64,000 nucleotides of DNA. It comes from Oceaniferula spumae (GTDB taxonomy: Bacteria > Verrucomicrobiota > Verrucomicrobiia > Verrucomicrobiales > Akkermansiaceae). The notes below the pieces were generated by a model. That model saw only the letters and a program-made list of their open reading frames with translations, had not been told where the DNA came from and did not search any database. The stretch covers positions 682,001-746,000 of the forward strand of contig NZ_AP026866.1 of NCBI RefSeq assembly GCF_042849255.1, in the 5' to 3' direction. How positions within the stretch are numbered: position 1 is the first letter of the stretch; each line of letters opens with the position of its first letter. A program made the translations under genes and the position numbers. This document shows, piece after piece, positions 28,365-35,563 of the stretch.

Positions 28365-28934
28365 ATGATTTGCATCGTCGGAAATCGTCCAGTTCTTCAG
28401 ATCGGCCGTCATCAAGTGACCGGCTATGACACCAGCTGGCTGCGTGAGGCAATCCAACGTGGAGCGGAGGCTGCGGAACGAGAGGACTTCCCTTTCATTG
28501 ATGACCTGTTAGCTGGGATTCTTCATTACCTTGAACACAAATGTCCACTGCGGGTTCTAACTATCGAAGAGCTGCACTCCCGTGTCCGGAGGATGTTAGA
28601 ACGGATTGGTTGCGAAGCGATTGCCCGCACTCTCCCCCTGCTAGCCCCGCCCGTTACCCTGAGTCTAGCCCGGGCAGCTCGCGAAGCTGGCAATGGTTTC
28701 GAGCTCGCATTTTTCAATAAAATCCACGACGAAATTGAAGACCTCAAGATGCACGGCGTGGAAGAGCTGAACTTCACAGGCACCCGCGACTGCGTCAAAC
28801 TCCTGCGCGGAGTCAATCGATGGACCGTTCCCTGCGAACGTCTACATGAGGAAATCATCACATTCCTCAAAACCCACGGACACTCAACGCTACCAAACCC
28901 ACGTGAGATCAGACTCAGTCTAGTAAAATCTTAA
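28365..28934 (+). CDS. conserved-looking hypothetical protein next to nrdR
   Basis: 189 aa, soluble, 82 bp after nrdR and 13 bp before the HIT gene. It is not a family I know. By eye, residues about 28-85 follow the helical order of an ATP-cone: a WLREAIQRGAEAAE helix, a long helix ending HYLEHKCPLRV, then TIEELHSRVRRMLERIGCEAIA. This resemblance is inference. The C-terminal half has a LNFTGTRDCVKLLRGVNRW segment that might be a core motif. No signal or membrane helix is present. Confidence 0.7.
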   Translation: MICIVGNRPVLQIGRHQVTGYDTSWLREAIQRGAEAAEREDFPFIDDLLAGILHYLEHKCPLRVLTIEELHSRVRRMLERIGCEAIARTLPLLAPPVTLSLARAAREAGNGFELAFFNKIHDEIEDLKMHGVEELNFTGTRDCVKLLRGVNRWTVPCERLHEEIITFLKTHGHSTLPNPREIRLSLVKS

Positions 28935-28947
28935 CCGCCTAACAATC

Positions 28948-29295
28948 ATGTCTGAAAAAACCTTGTTTCAAAAAATCGCCGATCGCGAAATTCCCGCCGA
29001 CATCGTTTACGAAGACGACGACGCACTCTGCTTCCGCGATATCAATCCACAGGCACCTATCCATCTGCTAATCGTTCCTAAAAAGCCCATCGTCCGGATC
29101 GCAGAAGCCTCACCGGAAGATCAATCGACACTTGGGCACCTTCTACTCACCGCACGCAAGGTTGCGGAACAGGAAGGCTTTGCTGAGGACGGTTTTCGCA
29201 CGGTGATCAACAATGGACGGAATGGCGGAGAGGAAGTCCCACATTTACATCTTCACATACTTGCCGGTCGCCAGATGAAATGGCCTCCAGGCTAA
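28948..29295 (+). CDS. HIT family protein (HINT-like nucleotide hydrolase)
   Basis: 115 aa. The histidine-triad motif near the C-terminus reads HLHLHIL (HxHxH), with an NNGRNGGEEVPHLH context typical of HINT nucleoside phosphoramidases. The family hydrolyses AMP-linked amines or aminoacyl-AMP. The start at MSEKTLFQKI matches the family. It is tightly spaced with its neighbours on both sides. Confidence 0.94.
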   Translation: MSEKTLFQKIADREIPADIVYEDDDALCFRDINPQAPIHLLIVPKKPIVRIAEASPEDQSTLGHLLLTARKVAEQEGFAEDGFRTVINNGRNGGEEVPHLHLHILAGRQMKWPPG

Positions 29296-29311
29296 AATCA
29301 CTCTATCAACT

Positions 29312-30073
29312 ATGAAAATCATCTCATGGAACGTGAACGGCATTCGTGCCGTCATTAAGAAAAATTTTGCCGAGTTCTTCTCCGAACATCAGCCAGACAT
29401 TCTGTGCCTTCAGGAAACCAAAGCACGTGCCGAGCAAGTGGACCTACCATTGGAAATGGCGGGCTACCACAGCTACTGGAACTCTGCTGATAAGCCTGGT
29501 TACTCAGGTGTTGCCATTTTCACCAAACATGAGCCGATCAGCGTGACCAACGGAATCGGCATTGATGAGCATGACACCGAGGGACGTGTGATCACCGCGG
29601 AGTTTGAGGATTTCTACCTGGTCACCGTTTACACTCCGAACTCGAAAAACGAACTTCTCCGTCTACCCTATCGCCAGCGCTGGGACGCCGATTTTCTGGA
29701 TTACTGCAAAATGTTGGAAAAAACCAAACCCGTCATTTTCTGCGGCGATCTCAACGTGGCTCATCAGGAAATCGATTTGGCCCGGCCTAAACAAAACCGT
29801 CGGAACGCCGGCTTCTCAGACGAAGAGCGCGCTGGTTTTGATAATATCGTCACCGCTGGTTTCACCGACACCTTCCGCCATTTTTACCCCGATACCACCG
29901 AGGCTTATTCCTGGTGGAGCTACCGCGCTGGAGCACGCGGCAAAAACATCGGCTGGAGAATCGACTACTTCTGCGTCAGCCATTGCTACACGGACAAAGT
30001 CTCCAAGGCTGAGATCTTGGCTGATGTATTGGGATCTGATCACTGCCCTGTGCTGATTGAGCTGAAGGCATAA
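29312..30073 (+). CDS. xth: exodeoxyribonuclease III (AP endonuclease)
   Basis: 253 aa. It cuts DNA at abasic sites and removes 3' blocks in base excision repair. Conserved catalytic motifs: SWNVNGIRA (about 5-13), LQETKA with the metal-binding Glu, GDLNVAH (Asp and Asn) and SDHCPV (the final His). It starts 16 bp after the HIT gene. Confidence 0.95.
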   Translation: MKIISWNVNGIRAVIKKNFAEFFSEHQPDILCLQETKARAEQVDLPLEMAGYHSYWNSADKPGYSGVAIFTKHEPISVTNGIGIDEHDTEGRVITAEFEDFYLVTVYTPNSKNELLRLPYRQRWDADFLDYCKMLEKTKPVIFCGDLNVAHQEIDLARPKQNRRNAGFSDEERAGFDNIVTAGFTDTFRHFYPDTTEAYSWWSYRAGARGKNIGWRIDYFCVSHCYTDKVSKAEILADVLGSDHCPVLIELKA

Positions 30074-30093
30074 ATGGATAGTACTATCCATTT
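30072..30093. repeat. 22-bp perfect palindrome overlapping the xth stop codon
   Basis: AAATGGATAG at 30072-30081, TA, and CTATCCATTT at 30084-30093 form a perfect palindrome. It begins within the xth TAA stop. A short T-rich stretch (TTTGTC) follows, so it could be a terminator in either direction or a protein-binding site. Confidence 0.6.
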
Positions 30094-30100
30094 GTCATCA

Positions 30101-30173
30101 TTGAAAGGTTTGAAAGGTGGGGTTGGGAAAAAAAAGCTTTCGGCCCTCCTGATATCTCAACGAGTCATGAGAT
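30101..30173. promoter_or_regulatory. tandem 9-mers and inverted repeat upstream of the Cys-rich gene
   Basis: TTGAAAGGT occurs twice head to tail (30101-30109 and 30110-30118). ATCTCA (30154-30159) pairs with TGAGAT (30168-30173). These lie in the 159-bp gap before the gene at 30233 and may be operator elements. No -10/-35 pair was assigned. Confidence 0.35.
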
Positions 30174-30232
30174 TCCTACAAAACAGGAAAACTATTTCCC
30201 GTTCTTGATTTCTATCAGGCTCACGGCATGAT

Positions 30233-30769
30233 TTGTCCGTGCCGGACGACTTCATATCCCTCGAGACGGGAAAACCCTTCACCCACTGCTGCTCATGTGA
30301 CTGTTTGCTTTCAGACGCGAGCATGCACATCGTCAATAAGTCTTACGTCGCCAACGAGTGCGTCTTCGAACTGGCTATGTGTTTCGAATGCCGGGAGGAA
30401 ATGAATGCCAAACTCTCTGAGCAATCACGTGTGGCGATGTTCGATTTCATGCATGACCATGCAGATTTGGAACAGAGGGAAGAAGAGCTAGGCAGGGATT
30501 CTGAGACTGCTGCCTATCTCGCCTCATGTCTCACCTGTGGAGTGGAAGCACAGGGCCTAACAAACTACACGATCGGTGGTATGTTCAGTGGTGATTACCT
30601 GATCAAAGGTCCATTTCCCATGCTCATTTGTGGCCAATGTGAGGAAAAACTCGGTGAAACAATTTCTGATGAGACTAGAGACGTCTGGGACAAATTCATT
30701 GGCGAGAATTTCCCCGGCCCGCCCTCCGAGGTGAAACTCCCCACCGGAAGTAAACCGGTCTTTTTCTAA
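30233..30769 (+). CDS. hypothetical Cys-rich, probably zinc-binding protein
   Basis: 178 aa with a TTG start at 30233, or GTG two codons later. Four cysteine clusters are visible: HCCSCDC (about 18-24), CFECRE (about 49-54), CLTCG (about 98-102) and CGQCEE (about 133-138). The spacing suggests two zinc sites, each built from two knuckles. The domain is repeated: each half has a Cys pair, then a segment of 30 or so residues, then a second Cys pair. No membrane segment is present. I do not recognise the family. It is followed by prmC after 39 bp. Confidence 0.75.
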   Translation: MSVPDDFISLETGKPFTHCCSCDCLLSDASMHIVNKSYVANECVFELAMCFECREEMNAKLSEQSRVAMFDFMHDHADLEQREEELGRDSETAAYLASCLTCGVEAQGLTNYTIGGMFSGDYLIKGPFPMLICGQCEEKLGETISDETRDVWDKFIGENFPGPPSEVKLPTGSKPVFF

Positions 30770-30808
30770 AGCTGAACCCAGTCGTCCTCACCCTTGCCAC
30801 CCGCAACT

Positions 30809-31717
30809 ATGACCACCGTCCTCGACATCATCGAAAAAGGAACCCTCTATCTGGAAAAAAAAGGTATCGAGGACGCTCGCCGCAATATGCAATTGCTGGT
30901 GAACCATCAGCTCGGTTGCTCCAGAGTGGAGCTATATATGCAGTTCGATCGCCCGATGAGTGAGGAAGAACTAATCCCCCTTCGAGCCAATCTCAAACGC
31001 CGCGGCGAAGGAGAACCTCTGCAACATATCCTAGGCACCGTTGAGTTCTACCGCCGGGAATATAAAACCGATGCTCGAGCACTGATCCCCCGTCCCGAAA
31101 CCGAAGAACTCGCTAGCTTGATCCTCAAAGCTGTCTTTGGAGACGATCTTCGAGTGCTCGATATGGGAACCGGCTCAGGCGTGCTAGGTCTGACGCTAGC
31201 GGCAGAACTCGGAGGCCGTTGTGAAGAGATTGTGCTCGCCGATATCTCCAGTGACGCTCTCGCACTGGCTGAGGAAAATGCCACCCTGCTCGGCATCGCG
31301 AGATACCGCATTTGCGAGACAGACTTGTTCTCGGAACTTCAGGAAGAAAAATTCAATCTACTGGCCGCAAACTTACCCTACATCGCAGAGACGGATCGTT
31401 CATCACTATCCACCGAAGTCTTGCGCGACCCGGATAATGCTCTCTTTGGAGGTAAAGATGGGCTGGACATCTTACGTGATTTCATTCAGCAAGCCCCCTC
31501 GCATTTGCATCCAGGCGGCATGATTGCCTTGGAAATTGGTCACGATCAAGCAGAGGCGGTAGAAGCTCTCCTCCAAGAGGCAGGCTTTATCAACATCATT
31601 ACTCATAAGGATCTCAACGGCATCGCACGCTTCCCTATCGCCACATTACCAGGCTCACCAGAGCCCAATGACTCAAACACACAGCCTTCTGATGCCTCGG
31701 CCGACGAGGCTTGTTAA
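30809..31717 (+). CDS. prmC: peptide chain release factor N5-glutamine methyltransferase
   Basis: 302 aa from the ATG at 30809; a TTG five codons upstream is less likely. It methylates the GGQ glutamine of release factors. A helical N-terminal domain precedes the SAM-binding core: LDMGTGSGVLGL (motif I) and the substrate motif NLPYI. The usual motif is NPPY, so the second residue is Leu here. A polar 20-residue tail rich in Asp/Ser follows the core. murA begins 23 bp later. Confidence 0.92.
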   Translation: MTTVLDIIEKGTLYLEKKGIEDARRNMQLLVNHQLGCSRVELYMQFDRPMSEEELIPLRANLKRRGEGEPLQHILGTVEFYRREYKTDARALIPRPETEELASLILKAVFGDDLRVLDMGTGSGVLGLTLAAELGGRCEEIVLADISSDALALAEENATLLGIARYRICETDLFSELQEEKFNLLAANLPYIAETDRSSLSTEVLRDPDNALFGGKDGLDILRDFIQQAPSHLHPGGMIALEIGHDQAEAVEALLQEAGFINIITHKDLNGIARFPIATLPGSPEPNDSNTQPSDASADEAC

Positions 31718-31740
31718 TACCACTTACCACCCACCTCCTC

Positions 31741-33018
31741 ATGGACAAACTTCTCGTACACGGCGGCAAAAAGCTGCAAGGCACAGTGCATATCTCAGGC
31801 TCTAAAAATGCCTCACTTCCCATCCTTGCTGCCACGCTGTTAACAGGCGAAACCTGTATCATTCGCCGGGTGCCCGATGTATCTGACACCAACTACATGA
31901 TCCAGATTCTCACCGCTCTTGGAGCTGAGGTCGAACGATCCAGTGGCACTGTTAGAATCACCGCCGGAACCATCAGCCACGATGCACCCTACGAAATCGT
32001 GCGTAAGATGCGCGCATCCATCTGTATCATGGGGCCATTGGTAGCCAGACTTCACAAAGCCAGCGTCTCGCTTCCAGGCGGTTGCGTTATCGGTGATCGA
32101 CCTGTGGACCTTCACCTCAAAGGCCTCGAAGCCCTGGGTGCGACCATCGATATGGAAGGTGGTAATATGCACATCGAGGCCAAAGACGGCTTGCACGGCC
32201 AAGAATGTGACCTTCGTGGTAAGCACGGTCCTACCGTGTTAGGCACCGATAACATGATGATGGCCGCTGTTCTGGCGAAGGGTAAAACAGTCATCGAGTC
32301 CGCCGCCTGCGAGCCCGAGGTGGTAGATCTTGCGAATTTCCTCAATAAAATGGGGGCTAAAATCACCGGTGCCGGCACACGGAGAATCGAGATTGAAGGC
32401 GTGGAAAAACTCCACGGAGTCGACTACACTGTCATCCCAGACCGTATCGAGGCTGGCACATTCATGGTCGCAGCGGCCATGGCTGGCTGCCCTGAAAAAG
32501 GCGTCACGCTAAACCGTGTCTGTCAGGAAGACCTCAAGCCATCGACAGCCAAACTCATCGAGGCGGGACACAGCGTCGAGTTCAATGCCAAAGGCACCTC
32601 CTGCACAGTCAAACCCGGACAAAACCCGAAAGGAGTAAACATCGTCACAGCCCCCTTCCCTGGCTTCCCCACGGACATGCAGGCCCAGTTCACCTCGTTG
32701 CTGGCAGTGACACCTGGTATTTCAGTGGTAGAAGACACAATTTTCCCACAGCGATTCATGCACTGTGCGGAAATGAGCCGCATGGGAGCTAACATCAAAG
32801 TAGACAACGGCACGGCTGTGATCCAAGGCGGTAAAAAATTGTCAGGAGCGCCAGTGATGGCCTCTGATCTACGTGCTTCAGCCGCCCTCGTCCTGTCAGG
32901 GCTGTGTTCTGAGGGCACTACCGAAATCAACCGCCTCTATCACATTGATCGTGGCTACGAAAACATTGACGATAAACTTGTCATGCTCGGAGCCGACATC
33001 GAACGTGTTAGAGAGTGA
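31741..33018 (+). CDS. murA: UDP-N-acetylglucosamine 1-carboxyvinyltransferase
   Basis: 425 aa from the ATG at 31741. It catalyses the first committed step of peptidoglycan precursor synthesis, from UDP-GlcNAc and PEP. The N-terminal KLQGTVHISGSKNASLP is typical. The active-site loop reads PGGCVIGDRPVDLHL, so the Cys that fosfomycin alkylates is present and the enzyme is predicted fosfomycin-sensitive. Length and both inside-out barrel halves are normal. Confidence 0.96.
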   Translation: MDKLLVHGGKKLQGTVHISGSKNASLPILAATLLTGETCIIRRVPDVSDTNYMIQILTALGAEVERSSGTVRITAGTISHDAPYEIVRKMRASICIMGPLVARLHKASVSLPGGCVIGDRPVDLHLKGLEALGATIDMEGGNMHIEAKDGLHGQECDLRGKHGPTVLGTDNMMMAAVLAKGKTVIESAACEPEVVDLANFLNKMGAKITGAGTRRIEIEGVEKLHGVDYTVIPDRIEAGTFMVAAAMAGCPEKGVTLNRVCQEDLKPSTAKLIEAGHSVEFNAKGTSCTVKPGQNPKGVNIVTAPFPGFPTDMQAQFTSLLAVTPGISVVEDTIFPQRFMHCAEMSRMGANIKVDNGTAVIQGGKKLSGAPVMASDLRASAALVLSGLCSEGTTEINRLYHIDRGYENIDDKLVMLGADIERVRE

Positions 33019-33155
33019 TCCGGTCGTGACTTCCATTGTAGACACAGGAGCCATTCTAGCCTTGATCTGCAAGCTTTCGCGATAAACGTCATCAATTCCT
33101 CCTGCGCAAGTTTTCCCTTGACCTGAGCGTATCTCTCGCAGAGATTCACGCCCCG

Positions 33156-33184
33156 TTGGTTTTACGACCTCTGGGCCCTATAAT
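33156..33184 (+). promoter_or_regulatory. sigma70-type promoter candidate for rpoD
   Basis: TTGGTT (33156-33161), a 17-base spacer and a perfect TATAAT (33179-33184). It lies 84 bp before the rpoD ATG, so a start near 33191 would leave a leader of about 75 nt. Confidence 0.5.
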
Positions 33185-33267
33185 AGGTGAAGTGTATCTA
33201 AGCGGAAAACGCACCGTATTTTTTGCACCCTTCAGCTCTCAATCTGACACATTCCTCCAACACTCAT

Positions 33268-35139
33268 ATGGCAACTAAAAAAGCAGCCGCTAAAAAATCC
33301 ACGGCAAAAAAGACTCCAGCAAAAGCAGCGAGTAAAAAGGCCACCAAGGCCCCGGCAAAGAAAACAGTGAAAAAAGCTGCTGCTAAAAAGGCTCCCGCGA
33401 AAAAGGCTCCTACGAAAAAAGCTGCCACAAAGAAAGCCGTAGCCAAAAAAACACCTGCTAAGAAGGAGGCGAAAACGACTACTGCCGCCGCACCTAAAAA
33501 GCCTGCTGCGAAAAAAGCTCCCAAGAGCCGCATCGATACTCCGGAAATTCAGGAGAAAATCCGTGAACTGATCAAGCTCGCCAAAGAGCAGGAATACCTC
33601 ACCTATGACGATGTCAACGAGGTCCTGCCAAACGACATGGTGGATCCCGGCGATGTTGAGGCCATTCTCGATCGTCTCCGCAAAATGGAGTTCGACATCA
33701 TCGACGCCTCCGAAGTCGATTCCTATCGCGATCGCAAAAAAGACGACGCTGATGAAGCCACCGGCCCGAAGACCGACCAGAAACTCGATATCCTCGACGA
33801 TCCGGTAAGAATGTATCTCAAGCAGATGGGCCAAGTGCCACTGCTGACCCGTGAGCAGGAAGTGGAAATCTCCAAGCGCATTGAAGACGCCGAGATCGCC
33901 GCCAATGCGGAGCTTCACAAGTTTGGCTTCATTGCTAACTGCTACCTTGATCTGGCCGACCGTCTTACCCGCGGCAAGGAGCGCTTCGACCGCGTCATCC
34001 AGGACAAGAAAATCGAAAGCCGTGAGCGCTACATGCGCGCTCTTCCGAAACTCTGCGAACAAGTTCGTAACCTGCACGAAGACAACGATCAGATTTTCCG
34101 CAAGCTTCAGGCCAAGAACCCACGTGGCAAAAAGAAACTTCTCGAGACCTTTGACAAGAATCTCACCTCCGTCACCCGCCTCTACAACCGTTTCTACTAC
34201 AAACAGAAAGTGGTTGAGGACTTCAACGTGCATGTGGAGGAGCACCAGAAGAAACTCTGGAAATACGACCGCAAACTCACTGCCAAACCAGGCGACAAGG
34301 AATTTGAAACCAAGGTCCGCGAGATCCAGCAGTTAGCCTGGCACAAGACCGATGAATTCGTAGCCACCCGCAAGGGCCTGCGTCACCGCACCCGCGAAGC
34401 CTATCAAGCCAAGACAGAAATGGTTGAGGCCAACCTCCGTCTTGTTATTTCGATCGCCAAGAAATACACCAACCGTGGTCTCTCATTCCTCGATCTTATT
34501 CAGGAGGGTAACATGGGCCTGATGAAGGCTGTGGAGAAATTCGAATACCGCCGCGGTTACAAATTCTCAACTTACGCCACATGGTGGATTCGTCAGGCAA
34601 TCACCCGCTCCATCGCTGACCAGGCACGGACCATCCGTATCCCTGTGCACATGATCGAAACCATCAACAAGCTGATGCGCGTGCAGAAGCAGCTGGTGCA
34701 AGAATACGGTCGTGAGCCTAGCCCAGACGAAATTGCGGAGGAAATTCACCTTCCCGTCGAGCGTGTTCGCGCCGTTCTCAAGATGGCTCAGCAGCCGATC
34801 TCCCTTCAGGCACCTGTCGGTGATTCAGACGACACTTCCTTCGGTGACTTCATCGAAGACAAAGCCGCTGAGAACCCGATGGAAGAAGCTGGTTTTGCCA
34901 TGCTGAAAGAAAAAATCGGTGATGTGTTAGACACACTCACTGAGCGTGAACGTGAAGTTCTCGAGCAGCGTTTCGGCCTCAAGGACGGATATTCCCGCAC
35001 GCTTGAGGAAGTCGGTCGCCAGTTCCAAGTCACCCGTGAGCGCATTCGCCAGATCGAGGCCAAGGCACTGCGGAAAATGCGTCACCCCACACGTATCCGC
35101 AAACTGGAGGGCTTCATCGAACTCCCCAACCTGCCGTAA
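33268..35139 (+). CDS. rpoD: primary RNA polymerase sigma factor with H1-like N-terminal tail
   Basis: 623 aa from the ATG at 33268. Residues about 2-88 are almost only Lys, Ala, Thr and Pro in AAKK/PAKK-type repeats like histone H1 tails. Region 1.1 then starts at RIDTPEIQEKI. Region 1.2 is DPVRMYLKQMG. Region 2 includes FSTYATWWIRQAITR, the -10 recognition and melting helix. Region 4 has VTRERIRQIEAKALRK, the -35 helix-turn-helix. All core regions are intact, so this is the housekeeping sigma. The tail is extra to the canonical protein. It is followed by a strong terminator and then rho. Confidence 0.96.
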   Translation: MATKKAAAKKSTAKKTPAKAASKKATKAPAKKTVKKAAAKKAPAKKAPTKKAATKKAVAKKTPAKKEAKTTTAAAPKKPAAKKAPKSRIDTPEIQEKIRELIKLAKEQEYLTYDDVNEVLPNDMVDPGDVEAILDRLRKMEFDIIDASEVDSYRDRKKDDADEATGPKTDQKLDILDDPVRMYLKQMGQVPLLTREQEVEISKRIEDAEIAANAELHKFGFIANCYLDLADRLTRGKERFDRVIQDKKIESRERYMRALPKLCEQVRNLHEDNDQIFRKLQAKNPRGKKKLLETFDKNLTSVTRLYNRFYYKQKVVEDFNVHVEEHQKKLWKYDRKLTAKPGDKEFETKVREIQQLAWHKTDEFVATRKGLRHRTREAYQAKTEMVEANLRLVISIAKKYTNRGLSFLDLIQEGNMGLMKAVEKFEYRRGYKFSTYATWWIRQAITRSIADQARTIRIPVHMIETINKLMRVQKQLVQEYGREPSPDEIAEEIHLPVERVRAVLKMAQQPISLQAPVGDSDDTSFGDFIEDKAAENPMEEAGFAMLKEKIGDVLDTLTEREREVLEQRFGLKDGYSRTLEEVGRQFQVTRERIRQIEAKALRKMRHPTRIRKLEGFIELPNLP

Positions 35140-35158
35140 CCAGCAGCGACAATCATTC

Positions 35159-35191
35159 AAAAAGGCGTCAGGTTCTCCTGCCGCCTTTTTT
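35159..35191 (+). terminator. intrinsic terminator of rpoD
   Basis: AAAAAGGCG-T-CAGG pairs with CCTG-C-CGCCTTTTT around TTCT, ending in six T (35186-35191). The hairpin is 20 bp past the stop. Confidence 0.88.
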
Positions 35192-35563
35192 ATACAATAG
35201 GTATCTAGCAATCAGCTGCGAAATAAATCATTGCCAAAGCAGCATAGATACTACATATTGCACGTGTCTGGACGATGTGGCGGTGAGAAATTTGTCTTCC
35301 GCCAACCAGGACTCAACTCCAAGGGCTCGCGATCTTGAACGCCCCAGATGGAGATGACTTCCACCCGACTCACATTCCGTGACCGGCGTCATCCAAGCAA
35401 GTCATCCGTGACCTCACCTTCATTTTTGGAGGATTTCCTTTTTCCCATATTACATTTCAGAATTCACGATTACCTCGGTTTTCCTCACCCCACTGCATGC
35501 GTCCTGTCAATGGTCCTGCCTACCATTTCTTAACTGAATCATTCTCCTATTTCTTCATTTCAC
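35192..35563 (+). promoter_or_regulatory. 372-bp leader region of rho with a promoter candidate
   Basis: No convincing gene. TTGCCA (35231-35236), 17 bases and CATATT (35254-35259) is a possible promoter, which would leave a leader of about 300 nt before the rho ATG. A long rho leader could serve autoregulation, as in other bacteria, but no specific structure was identified. A 61-codon frame at 35348-35533 has no protein-like features. Confidence 0.35.

Noticed and set aside
33268..33531. Possible DNA satellite at the start of rpoD
   Set aside because: The repetition is in-frame Lys/Ala coding with varied codons, not a DNA-level tandem array.
33232..34245. Open frame of 337 codons antisense to rpoD
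   Set aside because: It lies opposite the Lys/Ala-rich tail and core of RpoD; the predicted product is a hydrophobic mirror of the biased codons and has no domain pattern.
35348..35533. 61-codon small protein gene in the rho leader
   Set aside because: No ribosome-binding or compositional support, and the sequence looks random; treated as untranslated leader.
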